Virus record (IMG/VR): IMGVR_UViG_3300049847_000435
Span: 1-64,000 of that record
Direction: 5' to 3' (one strand)
Origin: a virus
Length of the DNA: 64,000 nucleotides
The position numbers were made by a program, and so were the translations under genes. The notes beneath the pieces were generated by a model, which saw only the letters and a program-made list of their open reading frames with translations, searched no databases and was not told the DNA's origin. This document shows, piece after piece, positions 23,882 through 33,457 of this stretch (the stretch's first letter is position 1; each line of letters opens with the position of its first letter).

Positions 23882-24877
23882 ATGGGTGAAAATACAAAGA
23901 TCGAATGGGCGCATCACACATTTAATCCGTGGATGGGCTGCACGAAGGTGAGTGAAGGCTGCAAGCACTGTTATGCAGAGCAGCAAATGGATAAGCACTA
24001 TAAGAAGGTGCAGTGGGGTACATCCGGCAAGAGACTTCGCACATCCAAGGACAACTGGCGTAAGCCTATCCAGTGGAATAAGTGGGCGAAAGAGCGCGGT
24101 ATCCGCTATCGTGTTTTTTGCGCTTCCTTGGCTGATGTTTTCGAGGACAAACCCGACCAGCCGGAGATGGATGATTGGCGAGCCGATCTCATGCGGTTGA
24201 TCTCTGCCACGCCGAATCTCGACTGGTTACTGCTGACGAAGCGACCAGAGAACGTAATCTCAAAAATCAACAAGGCGATTAAGCTGATTTCCTCCGATGA
24301 TAACGCTGCCGATTTGATGGTGGCGATGGAGTGGCTAGGCTGGGTAAAGCATGGATCAGACTACGCCCTACCAAACGTCTGGATCGGCACTTCGGTCGAG
24401 AATCAAGAGGCGGCAGATAAACGCATTCCCGAACTGCTGAAAATCCCGGCAAAGGTGCGATTTCTGAGTATGGAACCACTATTAAGCAATGTAGACATCG
24501 GGCATGACCTAGTTCCGTCGTTCGCATCTGACGATCCTCGCCACTTTCCGAAACGCAACGGCATCGAGTGGGTTATCGCTGGCGGCGAGTCTGGTAGTCA
24601 TGCCCGACCCATGCACCCCGATTGGGTACGGTCAATTCGCGATCAATGTGTAACCGCTGGCGTTCCGTTCCTATTCAAGCAGTGGGGCGAGTACGGTCCC
24701 CAAAACGATCTAGTGCCCGACACTTCTGAAATCAAGGAGAAATTCGTCACGGTGAGCCCGAAAGGGTTTACCGGAAAAAGCTGTGAATATCCTGTGGCAA
24801 TAGGGATGTGGCGAATAGGAAAGGCGCGGTCAGGTCGTCTTCTCGATGGCGTCGAATGGAATCAATTCCCGGTATGA
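23882..24877 (+). CDS. DUF5131 / phage Gp37-Gp68 family protein with Cys motif
   Basis: 331 residues. The N-terminus IEWAHHTFNPWMGCTKVSEG followed by CKHCYAE is the hallmark of the Gp37/Gp68 (DUF5131) family; the three cysteines (C-x6-C-x2-C) suggest a radical-SAM-like iron-sulfur site. Further typical parts are WLLLTKRPEN, NVWIGTSVENQEAADKRI, LSMEPLL and WVIAGGESG. The reaction is unknown. Its stop overlaps the start of an MT-A70 methyltransferase, so the two are coupled. Confidence 0.85.
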   Translation: MGENTKIEWAHHTFNPWMGCTKVSEGCKHCYAEQQMDKHYKKVQWGTSGKRLRTSKDNWRKPIQWNKWAKERGIRYRVFCASLADVFEDKPDQPEMDDWRADLMRLISATPNLDWLLLTKRPENVISKINKAIKLISSDDNAADLMVAMEWLGWVKHGSDYALPNVWIGTSVENQEAADKRIPELLKIPAKVRFLSMEPLLSNVDIGHDLVPSFASDDPRHFPKRNGIEWVIAGGESGSHARPMHPDWVRSIRDQCVTAGVPFLFKQWGEYGPQNDLVPDTSEIKEKFVTVSPKGFTGKSCEYPVAIGMWRIGKARSGRLLDGVEWNQFPV

Positions 24878-25437
24878 AAACCTACCAACTCATCTACGCT
24901 GACCCCGCCTGGTACTATAATGATAAATGCCATTCTGGACAGAGAGGGGCGGGCTACAAATACCCTTGCATGACACTTAACGATATCTGCAACCTACCTA
25001 TACCAGATATAGCCGCTGAAAATTGCCTATTGGCGATGTGGTGGGTGCCTCCTATGCCAGAGGAGGCGATCCGCGTGGTTAACGCTTGGGGATTCAAGCT
25101 AAAGACAATGTGCGGATTTACGTGGCATAAGACCACGAAGAACGGGCACCGTCATTTCGGCATGGGAAACTGGACGCGTGCCAACGCCGAGAATTGTTTG
25201 TTTGCAGTGCGTGGCAAACCAAAGCGAGCCAGCGCTGCGGTATCGCAAATGATCGTCGCGCAAGTTCGCCAGCATAGCCAAAAGCCCGATGAAGCCAGGG
25301 ATCGACTTGTGCAATTGATGGGCGATGTGCCCAGGCTAGAAATGTTCGCCAGGGAAACGACGCCGGGATGGGATGTTTGGGGAAATCAGGTAGATGGATC
25401 GATTGAGATTCCAGCTATGGAGATGTTTGCGAAATGA
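24874..25437 (+). CDS. MT-A70 family adenine-N6 methyltransferase
   Basis: 187 residues from the ATG at 24874, which overlaps the stop of the DUF5131 gene. Catalytic motif is LIYADPAWYY (DPPW-type with Ala), followed by YKYPCMTLNDICNLPI, LLAMWWVPPMPEEAIRVVNA and WHKTTKNGHRHFGMGNWTR, all usual for phage MT-A70 enzymes. Substrate is probably adenine in DNA. The DPAW variant keeps the Asp and aromatic residue. Stop overlaps the thermonuclease start. Confidence 0.87.
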   Translation: MKTYQLIYADPAWYYNDKCHSGQRGAGYKYPCMTLNDICNLPIPDIAAENCLLAMWWVPPMPEEAIRVVNAWGFKLKTMCGFTWHKTTKNGHRHFGMGNWTRANAENCLFAVRGKPKRASAAVSQMIVAQVRQHSQKPDEARDRLVQLMGDVPRLEMFARETTPGWDVWGNQVDGSIEIPAMEMFAK

Positions 25438-25865
25438 CCATCACGTCACTGCTCATCATCGCCGCCATTATTCTTTTTATCAATCGCAATCTAATCACCC
25501 ATGCTTACCGCCATCGCCACGCCATCTCCAACACCGTCAGTGGTGTCGTCATTCACGTCGTTGACGGTGACACAATCAAGGTCGCCATTGATGGACGCGT
25601 CGAAACCGTCCGCTACATCGGCGTCAACACTCCAGAGATTGGCGAGCGCGGATACAAAGATGCAACCGAAACTAATCGCAGGCTCGTAGAAGGTAAACGC
25701 GTACGCATGGGGTCAGACAAGCAAGACACTGACAAGTACGGACGAAAGCTCCGCTATGTCTGGGTAGGCAAGAAACTCGTCAATCGAGAGTTGTATCGGC
25801 AAGGGGTAGCAAAGCTAATGATCATCGAACCGAACACGAGACGCATAGGGGAGATTGCATCGTGA
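25434..25865 (+). CDS. membrane-anchored thermonuclease-like protein (SNase)
   Basis: 143 residues. N-terminal anchor ITSLLIIAAIILFI, then the SNase fold: VVDGDTIKV, TVRYIGVNTPEIG (catalytic Arg/Glu region), TDKYGRKLRYVWVG and LVNRELYRQGVA. The C-terminal helix of staphylococcal nuclease is short or absent. The anchor would place the nuclease on the outer face or periplasm-like space, where it could degrade incoming DNA or salvage nucleotides. Overlaps neighbours on both sides. Confidence 0.78.
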   Translation: MTITSLLIIAAIILFINRNLITHAYRHRHAISNTVSGVVIHVVDGDTIKVAIDGRVETVRYIGVNTPEIGERGYKDATETNRRLVEGKRVRMGSDKQDTDKYGRKLRYVWVGKKLVNRELYRQGVAKLMIIEPNTRRIGEIAS

Positions 25866-26899
25866 CGAACGAACTCGTCCCGCTCTCGCCAACTCTGGCA
25901 TTGGTCGGACTCGCCGCCAATGAAGCAGCGTCCGCTTTTTCGTTTGGCGACTATGTTCGCCGAAAAAGCAAAAACACGGTCAAAAATCAGCGCGTCGATC
26001 TGGCATCGTTCGCCGAATACCTGGCAGTCATCGGCATTGCTACCACCGCCGATGACCTACAGTCCACCGCCGTCGCCTGGAAGGGGATTTCATGGGGCGT
26101 TGTCTCCGGTTTCGTGCAGTGGGCACTGCAAAATAGTTTTGCTACCGGCACGATCTCGCGCCGACTCTCCACGATAAAAGTCTACGCGGCAATGGCGATG
26201 CAAGCGGGTGCAATCCCGCCCGAAGAGTACACAAAAATGCAGACAGTTCACGCCTACGCGGGCAAAGAGGCGGATCGCATCGACCAGCGCCGCGTGGACA
26301 CTGGTGTCGCAGTGCGCAAGGGTACGAAAAAGTCAGAGGCGACCGAGATTAACGACGAGCAGGCAGCACGTCTCAAGAGTCACCCAGATACGCCACAGGG
26401 GTTGCGGGATCGGCTACTGATGTGCCTACTACTAGATCACGGCCTACGCGTAGGTGAGGTCGCATTGCTCACGCGCAAGAATTTTATCAAGAAGGGAAAG
26501 ATCAACTTCTATCGCCCCAAGGTCGATCTTTGGCAAACTCACCTATTGAGTGCAGATGTAAAGGCGGCGCTCGTCGCGTACATGGCATCACCCGGCAATG
26601 GCTCGACAGATGAGGAGATGCCGATCTTTCGCGCTACAGTGCGCAGTAAGAATTTACACAATCCAGGCTACACCGAACGCGCTATCCAACACCGAGTTAA
26701 GGCGCTGGGTGAAGCTATCGGGCTATTCGATTTATCACCACATGATTGCCGACATTACTGGGCAACCAAAACCGCCCAAATGGTTGAGGATGGGAAAATT
26801 AGTCTACTCCGCCTGCAAGAGGCTGGCGGCTGGAACTCGCTCAATATGCCGCGCAGGTATGTGAAGCGTGCTGAGATTAGCAACAAGGGGATCGTGTGA
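25862..26899 (+). CDS. tyrosine recombinase, second copy (XerC/D-like)
   Basis: 345 residues. N-terminal SAM-like core-binding part, then catalytic region: HGLRVGEVALL (first Arg), LSPHDCRHYWA (His-x-x-Arg), AGGWNS and the nucleophile in MPRRYV. The other recombinase at 57986 sits next to the attP-like site, so this one may resolve genome multimers, or act at another site. GTG start overlaps the thermonuclease stop; the next gene overlaps its stop. Confidence 0.82.
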   Translation: MTNELVPLSPTLALVGLAANEAASAFSFGDYVRRKSKNTVKNQRVDLASFAEYLAVIGIATTADDLQSTAVAWKGISWGVVSGFVQWALQNSFATGTISRRLSTIKVYAAMAMQAGAIPPEEYTKMQTVHAYAGKEADRIDQRRVDTGVAVRKGTKKSEATEINDEQAARLKSHPDTPQGLRDRLLMCLLLDHGLRVGEVALLTRKNFIKKGKINFYRPKVDLWQTHLLSADVKAALVAYMASPGNGSTDEEMPIFRATVRSKNLHNPGYTERAIQHRVKALGEAIGLFDLSPHDCRHYWATKTAQMVEDGKISLLRLQEAGGWNSLNMPRRYVKRAEISNKGIV

Positions 26900-27156
26900 G
26901 CGAGCCAACTATCACGGATGGGCACGACCCGCAATCGGTAGCGCTGAATCTGGGCAATCCCGAAACTATCGGCGATTTAACCGATTACGTCGGCATTACC
27001 CTCACGTCTGAACAAGAGAAGATACTGCGCGCCGAGTGTCATCGGCGATACGGACAAGCGTGGCTTTTCGGTATCGAACCGGATGGCGATTTATTTAGAG
27101 TCGTTCAGTTAACGGTAAAGCCGACCTCGTTGATTACGGCAGGCAAAGGAGTGTAA
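26896..27156 (+). CDS. small unknown protein
   Basis: 86 residues from a GTG overlapping the recombinase stop. Helical middle (LTSEQEKILRAECHRRYGQA) and a beta-like end. No family recognised. Coupled to the recombinase and followed three bases later by a methyltransferase. Confidence 0.55.
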   Translation: MSEPTITDGHDPQSVALNLGNPETIGDLTDYVGITLTSEQEKILRAECHRRYGQAWLFGIEPDGDLFRVVQLTVKPTSLITAGKGV

Positions 27157-27159
27157 CTC

Positions 27160-28032
27160 ATGGCAACAAAAACCAGTAGTTTTGGAACGGGCAAGCGCGA
27201 GGGACATAGCGCCGCCGCCTTCTATAACCGACAAATGTTCTCTGTAGTAGAGAATCCTACAGCCATGCAGTCGCTCACTACATCACCGGTTGAGCAGGGA
27301 AGCGAGTGGATGGATAGAATTTACAATACATCTTCTGAGCACATGCGTGAAGTCCCAAGTAGCTCAGTAGGATTGTCTTTTACGTCACCGCCATACAACG
27401 TCGGTAAGGAATACGAGGGCGATTTGGGCATGGATGATTATCTTGATTTGGTCGAGAATGTAGGGCGAGAAGTGTATAGGTCACTCGTGCCCGGCGGTCG
27501 CTACGTAATCAACGTTGCTAATCTCGGACGAAAACCATACATCCCGCTTCATTCACTCTTCTACCGGATACATCAGGGGATTGGCTTCTTGCCGATGGGT
27601 GAAATCATCTGGCAAAAAGGTAAAGGAGCTAGCGGGAGTTGCGCTTGGGGCAGTTGGATGAGCGCTAAATCTCCCAGATTGCGGGACCTGCACGAATATC
27701 TCCTAGTATTTGCAAAGGATTGTTTTGGAAGACCGGACAAGGGCATCAGCGATATCGGTCGTGATGATTTCATGGACTCAACACTATCAATCTGGAATAT
27801 TAGACCGGAGTCAGCGAAGAGAGTGGGTCATCCTGCACCATTCCCGATTGCCCTAGCTGAGCGCGTTATTAAACTTTACTCTTACGTAGGCGATACCGTC
27901 CTTGACCCTTTCTCTGGCTCTGGAACGACTTGCGTTGCCGCCAAGCGGAACGATAGGCATTTCGTCGGGTATGACGTTTCTGGGGAGTATTGCCAACTAG
28001 CGGAAGATCGACTATCGGAGCAATTATTATGA
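27160..28032 (+). CDS. site-specific DNA methyltransferase, SPPY type
   Basis: 290 residues, AAAGGAG upstream. Catalytic motif [16 protein letters not shown] (SPPY, often N4-cytosine) comes before the AdoMet motif [20 protein letters not shown] and [12 protein letters not shown], i.e. the beta-class order. Includes [20 protein letters not shown]. It should modify phage DNA. N4-cytosine versus N6-adenine cannot be settled from sequence. Confidence 0.87.
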   Translation: MATKTSSFGTGKREGHSAAAFYNRQMFSVVENPTAMQSLTTSPVEQGSEWMDRIYNTSSEHMREVPSSSVGLSFTSPPYNVGKEYEGDLGMDDYLDLVENVGREVYRSLVPGGRYVINVANLGRKPYIPLHSLFYRIHQGIGFLPMGEIIWQKGKGASGSCAWGSWMSAKSPRLRDLHEYLLVFAKDCFGRPDKGISDIGRDDFMDSTLSIWNIRPESAKRVGHPAPFPIALAERVIKLYSYVGDTVLDPFSGSGTTCVAAKRNDRHFVGYDVSGEYCQLAEDRLSEQLL

Positions 28033-29111
28033 AAAAGAAATTCTCAATTACGGACGAAATAGCCTTAATCAACACCTTTTTTAAATCGCACAGACTACCC
28101 GCCTACGTGCCGAACACCGATACGAACGTCGTGCGCGCTGGGAAGTCCTTCATATCGCTTGGTATCAAGCTCGGCGATGGGGCACGCATTTCTGCAATTG
28201 AATCCCGCTTGCGCGAGATGTCCGAAGTGCTCAGCGAAAGCCGAGGGGAAGCGACACCCGTTCGTCTACGTAATTTGCCACTACAGTTAGAAATCCCCCA
28301 CCCAGAACGGCAGCCTATCCTGTGGGACAACCCAGACGTGGCGGAGCACTCCGCCGCACTCGGCAAGTCGTTCGGCTACAAGGGTGAGCAATTGGAAATC
28401 CTCAACTTTGAAGCAACCCCGCACGTGCTCATTTCGGGCACTACCGGAAGCGGGAAAAGCACGTTACTGCAGGTCTTGCTCACAAGCCTATGTCAATCAA
28501 CGCCGCCCAGTGAATTGCGACTAGTGCTAATCGACATGAAGAACGAAGACCTGCCACCCTTCGCAAGGTTGCCCCACGTCCAAGAGATCGCCACTACCGG
28601 CGAGTCAGCGGCAAGACTTTTGACGTGGGTACGCGATGAAAAGGATCGCCGCGTTGCGACTGGTGGCAAAAAGCATCAACGCATCGTATTGGTCATCGAT
28701 GAACTGGCGGAATTAACCAGTACACTCAAAGAACAGAATGTAAAACCTAGCGTCTTTGGCTCAATCCTGGCGATTGGTCGCAGCAAATCGATCAACGTCA
28801 TTGCCGCCACACAAAAGCCACTGGCGTCAATTGTCGGTAGTGTTGCCAAGTCAAACTTTCCGCTTCGCTTAGTCGGACGCGTACTGTCCGCCGATGATGC
28901 AAAAGTCGCAGCAGGGCAAAGTGGAACCGGAGCCGAATACCTGCCGGGGAAAGGATCGTTTCTCTATGTGGACGGTGCCGAAGTTCGCCGATTTCAGTCT
29001 TATCTAATTCCAGACATCCAACGGCAAGCGTCATTAGCTGCCGACCGATGGATAGAACAAGCGCCGCTACCGTGGGTTTCGGTTGGCGCATTAACAAATG
29101 AGGAGAGGTAG
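28029..29111 (+). CDS. FtsK/SpoIIIE-like DNA translocase
   Basis: 360 residues from ATG 28029, overlapping the methyltransferase stop (ATGA). Walker [10 protein letters not shown], Walker [13 protein letters not shown], then the typical [16 protein letters not shown] and a C-terminal [14 protein letters not shown]. It lacks the membrane part and gamma domain of FtsK. Likely a soluble ATPase that moves or unloads DNA, as in plasmid transfer or phage replication. Role in the phage is inferred. Confidence 0.85.
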   Translation: MKKKFSITDEIALINTFFKSHRLPAYVPNTDTNVVRAGKSFISLGIKLGDGARISAIESRLREMSEVLSESRGEATPVRLRNLPLQLEIPHPERQPILWDNPDVAEHSAALGKSFGYKGEQLEILNFEATPHVLISGTTGSGKSTLLQVLLTSLCQSTPPSELRLVLIDMKNEDLPPFARLPHVQEIATTGESAARLLTWVRDEKDRRVATGGKKHQRIVLVIDELAELTSTLKEQNVKPSVFGSILAIGRSKSINVIAATQKPLASIVGSVAKSNFPLRLVGRVLSADDAKVAAGQSGTGAEYLPGKGSFLYVDGAEVRRFQSYLIPDIQRQASLAADRWIEQAPLPWVSVGALTNEER

Positions 29112-29146
29112 AGTTTCGCCATACCCAATCAATCAGGAGGTGAGTC

Positions 29147-29305
29147 TTGAGATTTAAATATTGCGCAAATCCAGATTGCAGAAAAGAAATCTATCCGGGT
29201 CGAGAAATTGTGCATAAGAGAAAAAACTACTGTTGCATCCCCTGCTACAAAGGTCCAGAACTCGAAGAGCGCAGACGTAAGGCAAGGATCAAAAAGAATA
29301 AGTAA
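29147..29305 (+). CDS. 52-residue zinc-ribbon protein
   Basis: TTG start at 29147 with AGGAGGT five bases upstream. Ligands CANPDC and CCIPC suggest a small zinc ribbon; the end is strongly basic ([12 protein letters not shown]). Good ribosome site and Cys pairs make it real despite its size. Confidence 0.6.
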   Translation: MRFKYCANPDCRKEIYPGREIVHKRKNYCCIPCYKGPELEERRRKARIKKNK

Positions 29306-29328
29306 TCCCGCAAGAGAAAAGGAAAACT

Positions 29329-29883
29329 ATGCTAAAAAACGACACATGGATACGCACGATGGCGACCGAGCAAAAAGTGATCGAGCCGTTTGTAGATAGG
29401 CAGGTGAGATCGGGCGTTATCTCCTACGGGCTAAGTAGCTTTGGCTACGACATCCGCGTAGCGCGTGAGTTTCGCATCTTTTCGGCATCCACTGGCGAAT
29501 TGACCGTAGTGGACCCTAAGAACTTTGACGAGCGCGCATTGGTTCCGTTCGAGGGTGACGTGTGCATTATTCCACCCAACAGCTTTGCGTTATCGCGCAG
29601 CGTCGAATACTTTCGGATGCCACGCAACGTCATGGGGCTGTGTCTCGGAAAAAGCTCATACGCCCGCGTGGGGATCGTGACGAACTTCACACCCTTTGAA
29701 CCGGGATGGGAAGGTCACGTCACGATTGAGATATCAAACACGACACCCTTGCCCGCTAAGGTTTACGCCAACGAAGGCATCGCCCAGGTGCTCTTTTTCG
29801 AGGGCGAACAGCCAGAGGTCTCCTATGCCGACAGGCACGGGAAGTATCAGGCGCAAACGGGGATTACGCTGGCGAGGGTATGA
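29329..29883 (+). CDS. dcd: dCTP deaminase
   Basis: 184 residues, full length. Typical parts: [31 protein letters not shown] (active-site region), [18 protein letters not shown] and [12 protein letters not shown], ending [12 protein letters not shown]. It deaminates dCTP to dUTP, feeding dTMP synthesis by the ThyX enzyme encoded 1.4 kb downstream. GGAAA precedes the ATG. Confidence 0.93.
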   Translation: MLKNDTWIRTMATEQKVIEPFVDRQVRSGVISYGLSSFGYDIRVAREFRIFSASTGELTVVDPKNFDERALVPFEGDVCIIPPNSFALSRSVEYFRMPRNVMGLCLGKSSYARVGIVTNFTPFEPGWEGHVTIEISNTTPLPAKVYANEGIAQVLFFEGEQPEVSYADRHGKYQAQTGITLARV

Positions 29884-29898
29884 CAAAAGGGAGAAATC

Positions 29899-30267
29899 AT
29901 GAGCACAATAACATCTGAACGCACAATCGCAACGCAATGTATTAAGTGCGACTTTTGCGACGCTACATCCGAATCAAAATCCGAAACCGGAACAGTATTC
30001 TATCGGATGTACAAATGTTATGGATGCGGCAGGGATTTATGCGGCATTCATGCAGTCTATCAAGAACTATTGCTTACACACCTCGTAGATTGCAATTATC
30101 TGTGCAAAGAGTGTGATGTATCATTTGTACCGGCGAGAAATGAAGTGTCAGTCGTTATGGCGGAAGCTTACAGGAAAAGAGAGGAGATTATTAATGCGTG
30201 GAAGACTAGCTGTGAGCGAGATGCGACACTTGCAAAGGAAAACCATGCAACCATACTACCAGGATGA
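29899..30267 (+). CDS. zinc-finger protein, paralogue of the protein at 12321
   Basis: 122 residues, AAAGGGAG upstream. Ligands in order: CIKCDFC, YKCYGCGRDLCGIH, YLCKECDVSF; then a helix EAYRKREEIINAWK. Same layout as the 12321 protein. Its 3' end overlaps the next methyltransferase start. Probably a zinc-dependent binding protein. Confidence 0.7.
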   Translation: MSTITSERTIATQCIKCDFCDATSESKSETGTVFYRMYKCYGCGRDLCGIHAVYQELLLTHLVDCNYLCKECDVSFVPARNEVSVVMAEAYRKREEIINAWKTSCERDATLAKENHATILPG

Positions 30268-30943
30268 TTCAATAACTCTATATCTCGGAGACTGCCGAGA
30301 TATTCTACCGAGACTAAACGGAGAATTCTTCGTCTTCACCGATCCACCCTATAACGTAGGCAAGAATTATGACGGTTGGAACGACTCTATGCCGGATGGC
30401 GAATATTTTGATTTTTGCCAAGAGTGGATCGGTGCGTGCAAGCGCATCTCGACCGAGATGTGTATCTATCCACCCAAAAAGCACCTACTAAAATACTGGA
30501 ATATGCTCGGTGAGAACTACCAGCAAATCATTATGACGTGGACGCCAGAGGGTGCATTTCGCTATGGATACGTAGATCAATTTGCTACCCTACTGTCGAA
30601 CGCCAAGCCCAAAAAACGTACAAAGAATGTATGGGGCGGCGTTCAAGTTCAAGGTCTCGGTTATTTCTTCAAAGAAGATAACTTCGGACACCCAGGCTAC
30701 ACGAGCGAGGACATAACTAGCCGGGTCATCAGTAGTCTTGCTGGTGAAGTCACCGTCCTCGATCCGTTTGGTGGAACCGGAACCACCGCCAGAGTCTGCA
30801 AAAATAGCGGACTCAAATGCGTAACAATTGAATATTCAGAAAAATGGTGCGAGTTCATGGCGATGCAGAGATTGAGACAGAAAAGCATATTTGAGCCAAC
30901 CGCACCTTTCCAACCTCTTGCATTTCAGCAAACTCTATTGTAA
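30245..30943 (+). CDS. DNA methyltransferase, DPPY type
   Basis: 232 residues from ATG 30245 (AAAGGAAAA upstream). Motif FVFTDPPYNVGKNYDGWND, then AdoMet motif TVLDPFGGTGTTARVC with IEYSEKWCEFM, beta-class order. DPPY points to N6-adenine or N4-cytosine. Start overlaps the zinc-finger gene by 23 bases, so the pair may act together. Confidence 0.85.
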   Translation: MQPYYQDDSITLYLGDCRDILPRLNGEFFVFTDPPYNVGKNYDGWNDSMPDGEYFDFCQEWIGACKRISTEMCIYPPKKHLLKYWNMLGENYQQIIMTWTPEGAFRYGYVDQFATLLSNAKPKKRTKNVWGGVQVQGLGYFFKEDNFGHPGYTSEDITSRVISSLAGEVTVLDPFGGTGTTARVCKNSGLKCVTIEYSEKWCEFMAMQRLRQKSIFEPTAPFQPLAFQQTLL

Positions 30944-31050
30944 TCTATACAGGTAGCGTCGTAATGGCGCTACCTGTCAACTACCGCAGACGTAAATCTA
31001 CAATCTTTCTCCATCGACCACGCTGCCTTTCGAGACATGAAAGGAGTTCA

Positions 31051-31245
31051 ATGGAAACCACCGAGCACCCATACAATCCCGATATCACAACACAAGATCA
31101 GTCACCGACCCGAAAAAGCGAAGAGAAAGAGCTAAGTAAAACCCATACACGCGCCGGATTCACCAAGAACAAGGGCAAGGGGCTCAGTAAGGCGATCCGC
31201 GTCATCTCCCGTAAATCTCGTCAACTGAATCGAAAGCGAGGGTGA
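31051..31245 (+). CDS. small basic protein before ThyX
   Basis: 64 residues from ATG 31051, where AAAGGAG lies four bases upstream; an earlier in-frame ATG at 30964 has no ribosome site. Acidic N-terminal half and very basic C-terminal half (KAIRVISRKSRQLNRKRG). Probably disordered, nucleic-acid binding. Stop overlaps the ThyX start. Confidence 0.55.
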   Translation: METTEHPYNPDITTQDQSPTRKSEEKELSKTHTRAGFTKNKGKGLSKAIRVISRKSRQLNRKRG

Positions 31246-32234
31246 ACATGCTCAAAAACCCTCAACTTATCGGCTATACCCTGCCGACCCTTCGCCCATT
31301 TACGCGATACGACGGCGATATCGGCGAGATATTTTCAGGCACTGGAACCTACGCCGAGAATCTGATCGAGTTCGCTGGGCGCGTCTGCTATTTCAGCACC
31401 GCCAGCATGGGCAACGCTCCCGACTTCATTGCCGCTCGCATCCGCGAAGGGCACACCGATATTTTAGAACATGGCTGGATAACGCTCTCGGTTGAAATCC
31501 CAGAACCATCACACGTCACCGACTTCTATCGTAGATGTAAATATCTCGTTGCCGACCCAGACCCAGACGACGCTGAACGCTGGATTATCTCTGGCAATTT
31601 CCGCGCATGGCTCGCCTACTTCGGGCACGACAAAGATGTGATGGGCGAATGCGCCATTGTCGCTCCGACTATATTTAGTGACGAGTCACCTACACGGTAT
31701 AGCGGGAAAGTATCATACGATAGCAGACAGCGCCAGACCGGGCAGTCACGCGTTACCCTGCTCGCCATTAACGCCACGCCCGTCGATAGTCTGCCACCCG
31801 AAAGAAAAGACGCACACCGTTCGGCGACATTCCTAGTTGAAGGAGTCAGCCGGACATGCTCGCACCAGTTTGTTCGCCATCGGCTGGCGAGCTTCTCTCA
31901 GGAATCACAGCGGTATGTCGATCTCGCTAAAGGCGAATGGAACGCAGTAGTCCCGCCCGCCATCGCCGAAAACCCAAAGGCGCTGGCTGTCATGACTGCA
32001 TTATGGTCCGCATCCGAAGCCGCCTATGCCGAGTTGCGCGATCTTGGCATTCGCAAAGAGGACGCCCGTTTCCTCCTGCCCAACGCCGCCGAAACTCGTT
32101 TTGTCGTCACCATGCCGATGGACGGCTGGAAGCACTTTCTCGATCTGCGCGACACGAAGGCGGCGCAATGGGAAATTCGCAACGTCGCCAAAATGGTGCG
32201 CGAGCTATTGCGGGATGTGGGCTTTGCAGATTAA
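31242..32234 (+). CDS. thyX: flavin-dependent thymidylate synthase ThyX
   Basis: 330 residues from GTG 31242 or ATG 31248. The ThyX signature RHRLASFSQESQRY is intact, preceded by FLVEGVSRTCSHQFV. It methylates dUMP to dTMP using FAD and methylene-folate. The chain is longer than the usual 220-250 residues through an N-terminal extension and insert around residues 90-150, as in some phage and actinobacterial forms. Works with the dCTP deaminase. Confidence 0.92.
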   Translation: MNMLKNPQLIGYTLPTLRPFTRYDGDIGEIFSGTGTYAENLIEFAGRVCYFSTASMGNAPDFIAARIREGHTDILEHGWITLSVEIPEPSHVTDFYRRCKYLVADPDPDDAERWIISGNFRAWLAYFGHDKDVMGECAIVAPTIFSDESPTRYSGKVSYDSRQRQTGQSRVTLLAINATPVDSLPPERKDAHRSATFLVEGVSRTCSHQFVRHRLASFSQESQRYVDLAKGEWNAVVPPAIAENPKALAVMTALWSASEAAYAELRDLGIRKEDARFLLPNAAETRFVVTMPMDGWKHFLDLRDTKAAQWEIRNVAKMVRELLRDVGFAD

Positions 32235-32451
32235 AGACTTCTTCCACCTCATTAATATGGAGCAAGTCCTGCCGCAATACTCACGCGATATCTACACGCA
32301 TGAACTACAACGGCAAGGAGACGCCCCTGAATTGGCGCAATTCAGACTACAACAGCGAATTGACGGGCTACTAATACAGCACGCCACGGAGATGTATTTC
32401 TCGGCGCAAAGGGGGAATCATGACCAGCAAACGACGATTGCGGCGACGTAG
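32224..32451 (+). CDS. small unknown protein
   Basis: 75 residues from TTG 32224, or 64 from ATG 32257; neither has a strong ribosome site. Helical, e.g. APELAQFRLQQRIDGLLIQH. Overlaps the ThyX stop and the next gene start. No family recognised. Confidence 0.45.
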   Translation: MQIKDFFHLINMEQVLPQYSRDIYTHELQRQGDAPELAQFRLQQRIDGLLIQHATEMYFSAQRGNHDQQTTIAAT

Positions 32452-32635
32452 TTGTGAAAGTAAGATACAGCACCCGAACGAAGCGATTGCTGCACGCGTC
32501 GCCAGGGCGGTGCAAGAGAAAGGCATGGGGATTCCGGTGCGCGCCTACAAATGTCCATATTGCAGTGGGTGGCACATCGGCAGGCCGAATAGTCGTGGAT
32601 TACAGGCTTTACGCGCAGAACGGGAGAATAGATAG
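32420..32635 (+). CDS. small CPYC zinc-finger phage protein
   Basis: 71 residues, AAAGGGGG before the ATG. Basic N-terminus, then a helix and the motif YKCPYCSGWHIGR near the C-terminus. This CPYCxGWH ending is common in small phage proteins of unknown function. One zinc ion is likely held by Cys-Cys-His plus another residue. Confidence 0.65.
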   Translation: MTSKRRLRRRSCESKIQHPNEAIAARVARAVQEKGMGIPVRAYKCPYCSGWHIGRPNSRGLQALRAERENR

Positions 32636-32902
32636 ATGGAAATCACAGGAACGATTATAGAGGTTGGCTTAGATACGACTGTAGATTTGTCGATAGCCAC
32701 AATCCAGACGGAAGTCGCTGTATTTCAGATAGCAGTCTCGAAATTCATGGCGCAGGCACTCGCTCACAAACTCTACCAAAAAGTATCGCTTATTCTGCAA
32801 GACCCGATCTTGGTGAGTGATGGTAAGGCGACAGCGACATTCATCAACACGCGTACGGTAACGAATTTTGACGAACCCACGACTGCCGCAATGGCGGGAT
32901 GA
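32636..32902 (+). CDS. small unknown protein
   Basis: 88 residues, ATG directly after the previous stop. Alternating hydrophobic pattern (MEITGTIIEVGLDTTVDLSI) suggests a beta barrel; a helix in the middle. No family recognised. Confidence 0.58.
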   Translation: MEITGTIIEVGLDTTVDLSIATIQTEVAVFQIAVSKFMAQALAHKLYQKVSLILQDPILVSDGKATATFINTRTVTNFDEPTTAAMAG

Positions 32903-32917
32903 AAGGAGAAACGATAC

Positions 32918-33439
32918 ATGCTTGACAGTAAAGCGTCTACACCCCAACCGCCGCCCGTCGCCGGCAAGATCGACGTTGCGCCTATTGTGATTGCCGATAT
33001 CGAGGCACGCGTAGCGGCTGGTAAAGAGAAGTATGGAACGCCGCTGCAAACCAATAACGGGCGTTCGGCGCTATGGGATTTGTACCAGGAACTGATCGAC
33101 GCCTGCATGTACACGCGGCAAAGGCTCCTGGAGGAAGAACAATGGAGTGAAACGCCGGGCTTAGTCATCTCTTTTAGTGAAGGCGACCCCGTCGCCAAAA
33201 CAGATGCAACATCCGCCTACAACTGTTGGGTAGACCGGCAAGGGCGATTCGATGCCGGTCAGACCTACGTCATGACCGATCTAGTAATGAGCGCAGAGGA
33301 CGCTATCGCCGATCTAAAACGCGGCAAGCTGGTGATCATCGACATTAGCGATATCGAAAAGGTGCGGAATGGTGTAGGGGGGCAGGTCGAGACGCAATAT
33401 GAAAGACTGTCCGCCAGAGCGCAGGGGCGAGACGAGTAG
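32918..33439 (+). CDS. protein with MazG-like / dATP-dGTP pyrophosphohydrolase-like domain
   Basis: 173 residues, AAAGGAG upstream. Residues ~25-70 (DIEARVAAGKEKYGTPLQTN, GRSALWDLYQELIDACMYTR) follow a phage domain I associate with all-alpha nucleotide pyrophosphohydrolases. The C-terminal half is a separate unknown domain. If active it would adjust nucleotide pools together with MazG, Dcd and ThyX. The metal-ligand set is not fully clear. Confidence 0.58.
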   Translation: MLDSKASTPQPPPVAGKIDVAPIVIADIEARVAAGKEKYGTPLQTNNGRSALWDLYQELIDACMYTRQRLLEEEQWSETPGLVISFSEGDPVAKTDATSAYNCWVDRQGRFDAGQTYVMTDLVMSAEDAIADLKRGKLVIIDISDIEKVRNGVGGQVETQYERLSARAQGRDE

Positions 33440-33457
33440 GGGAATGGACAAAACACA

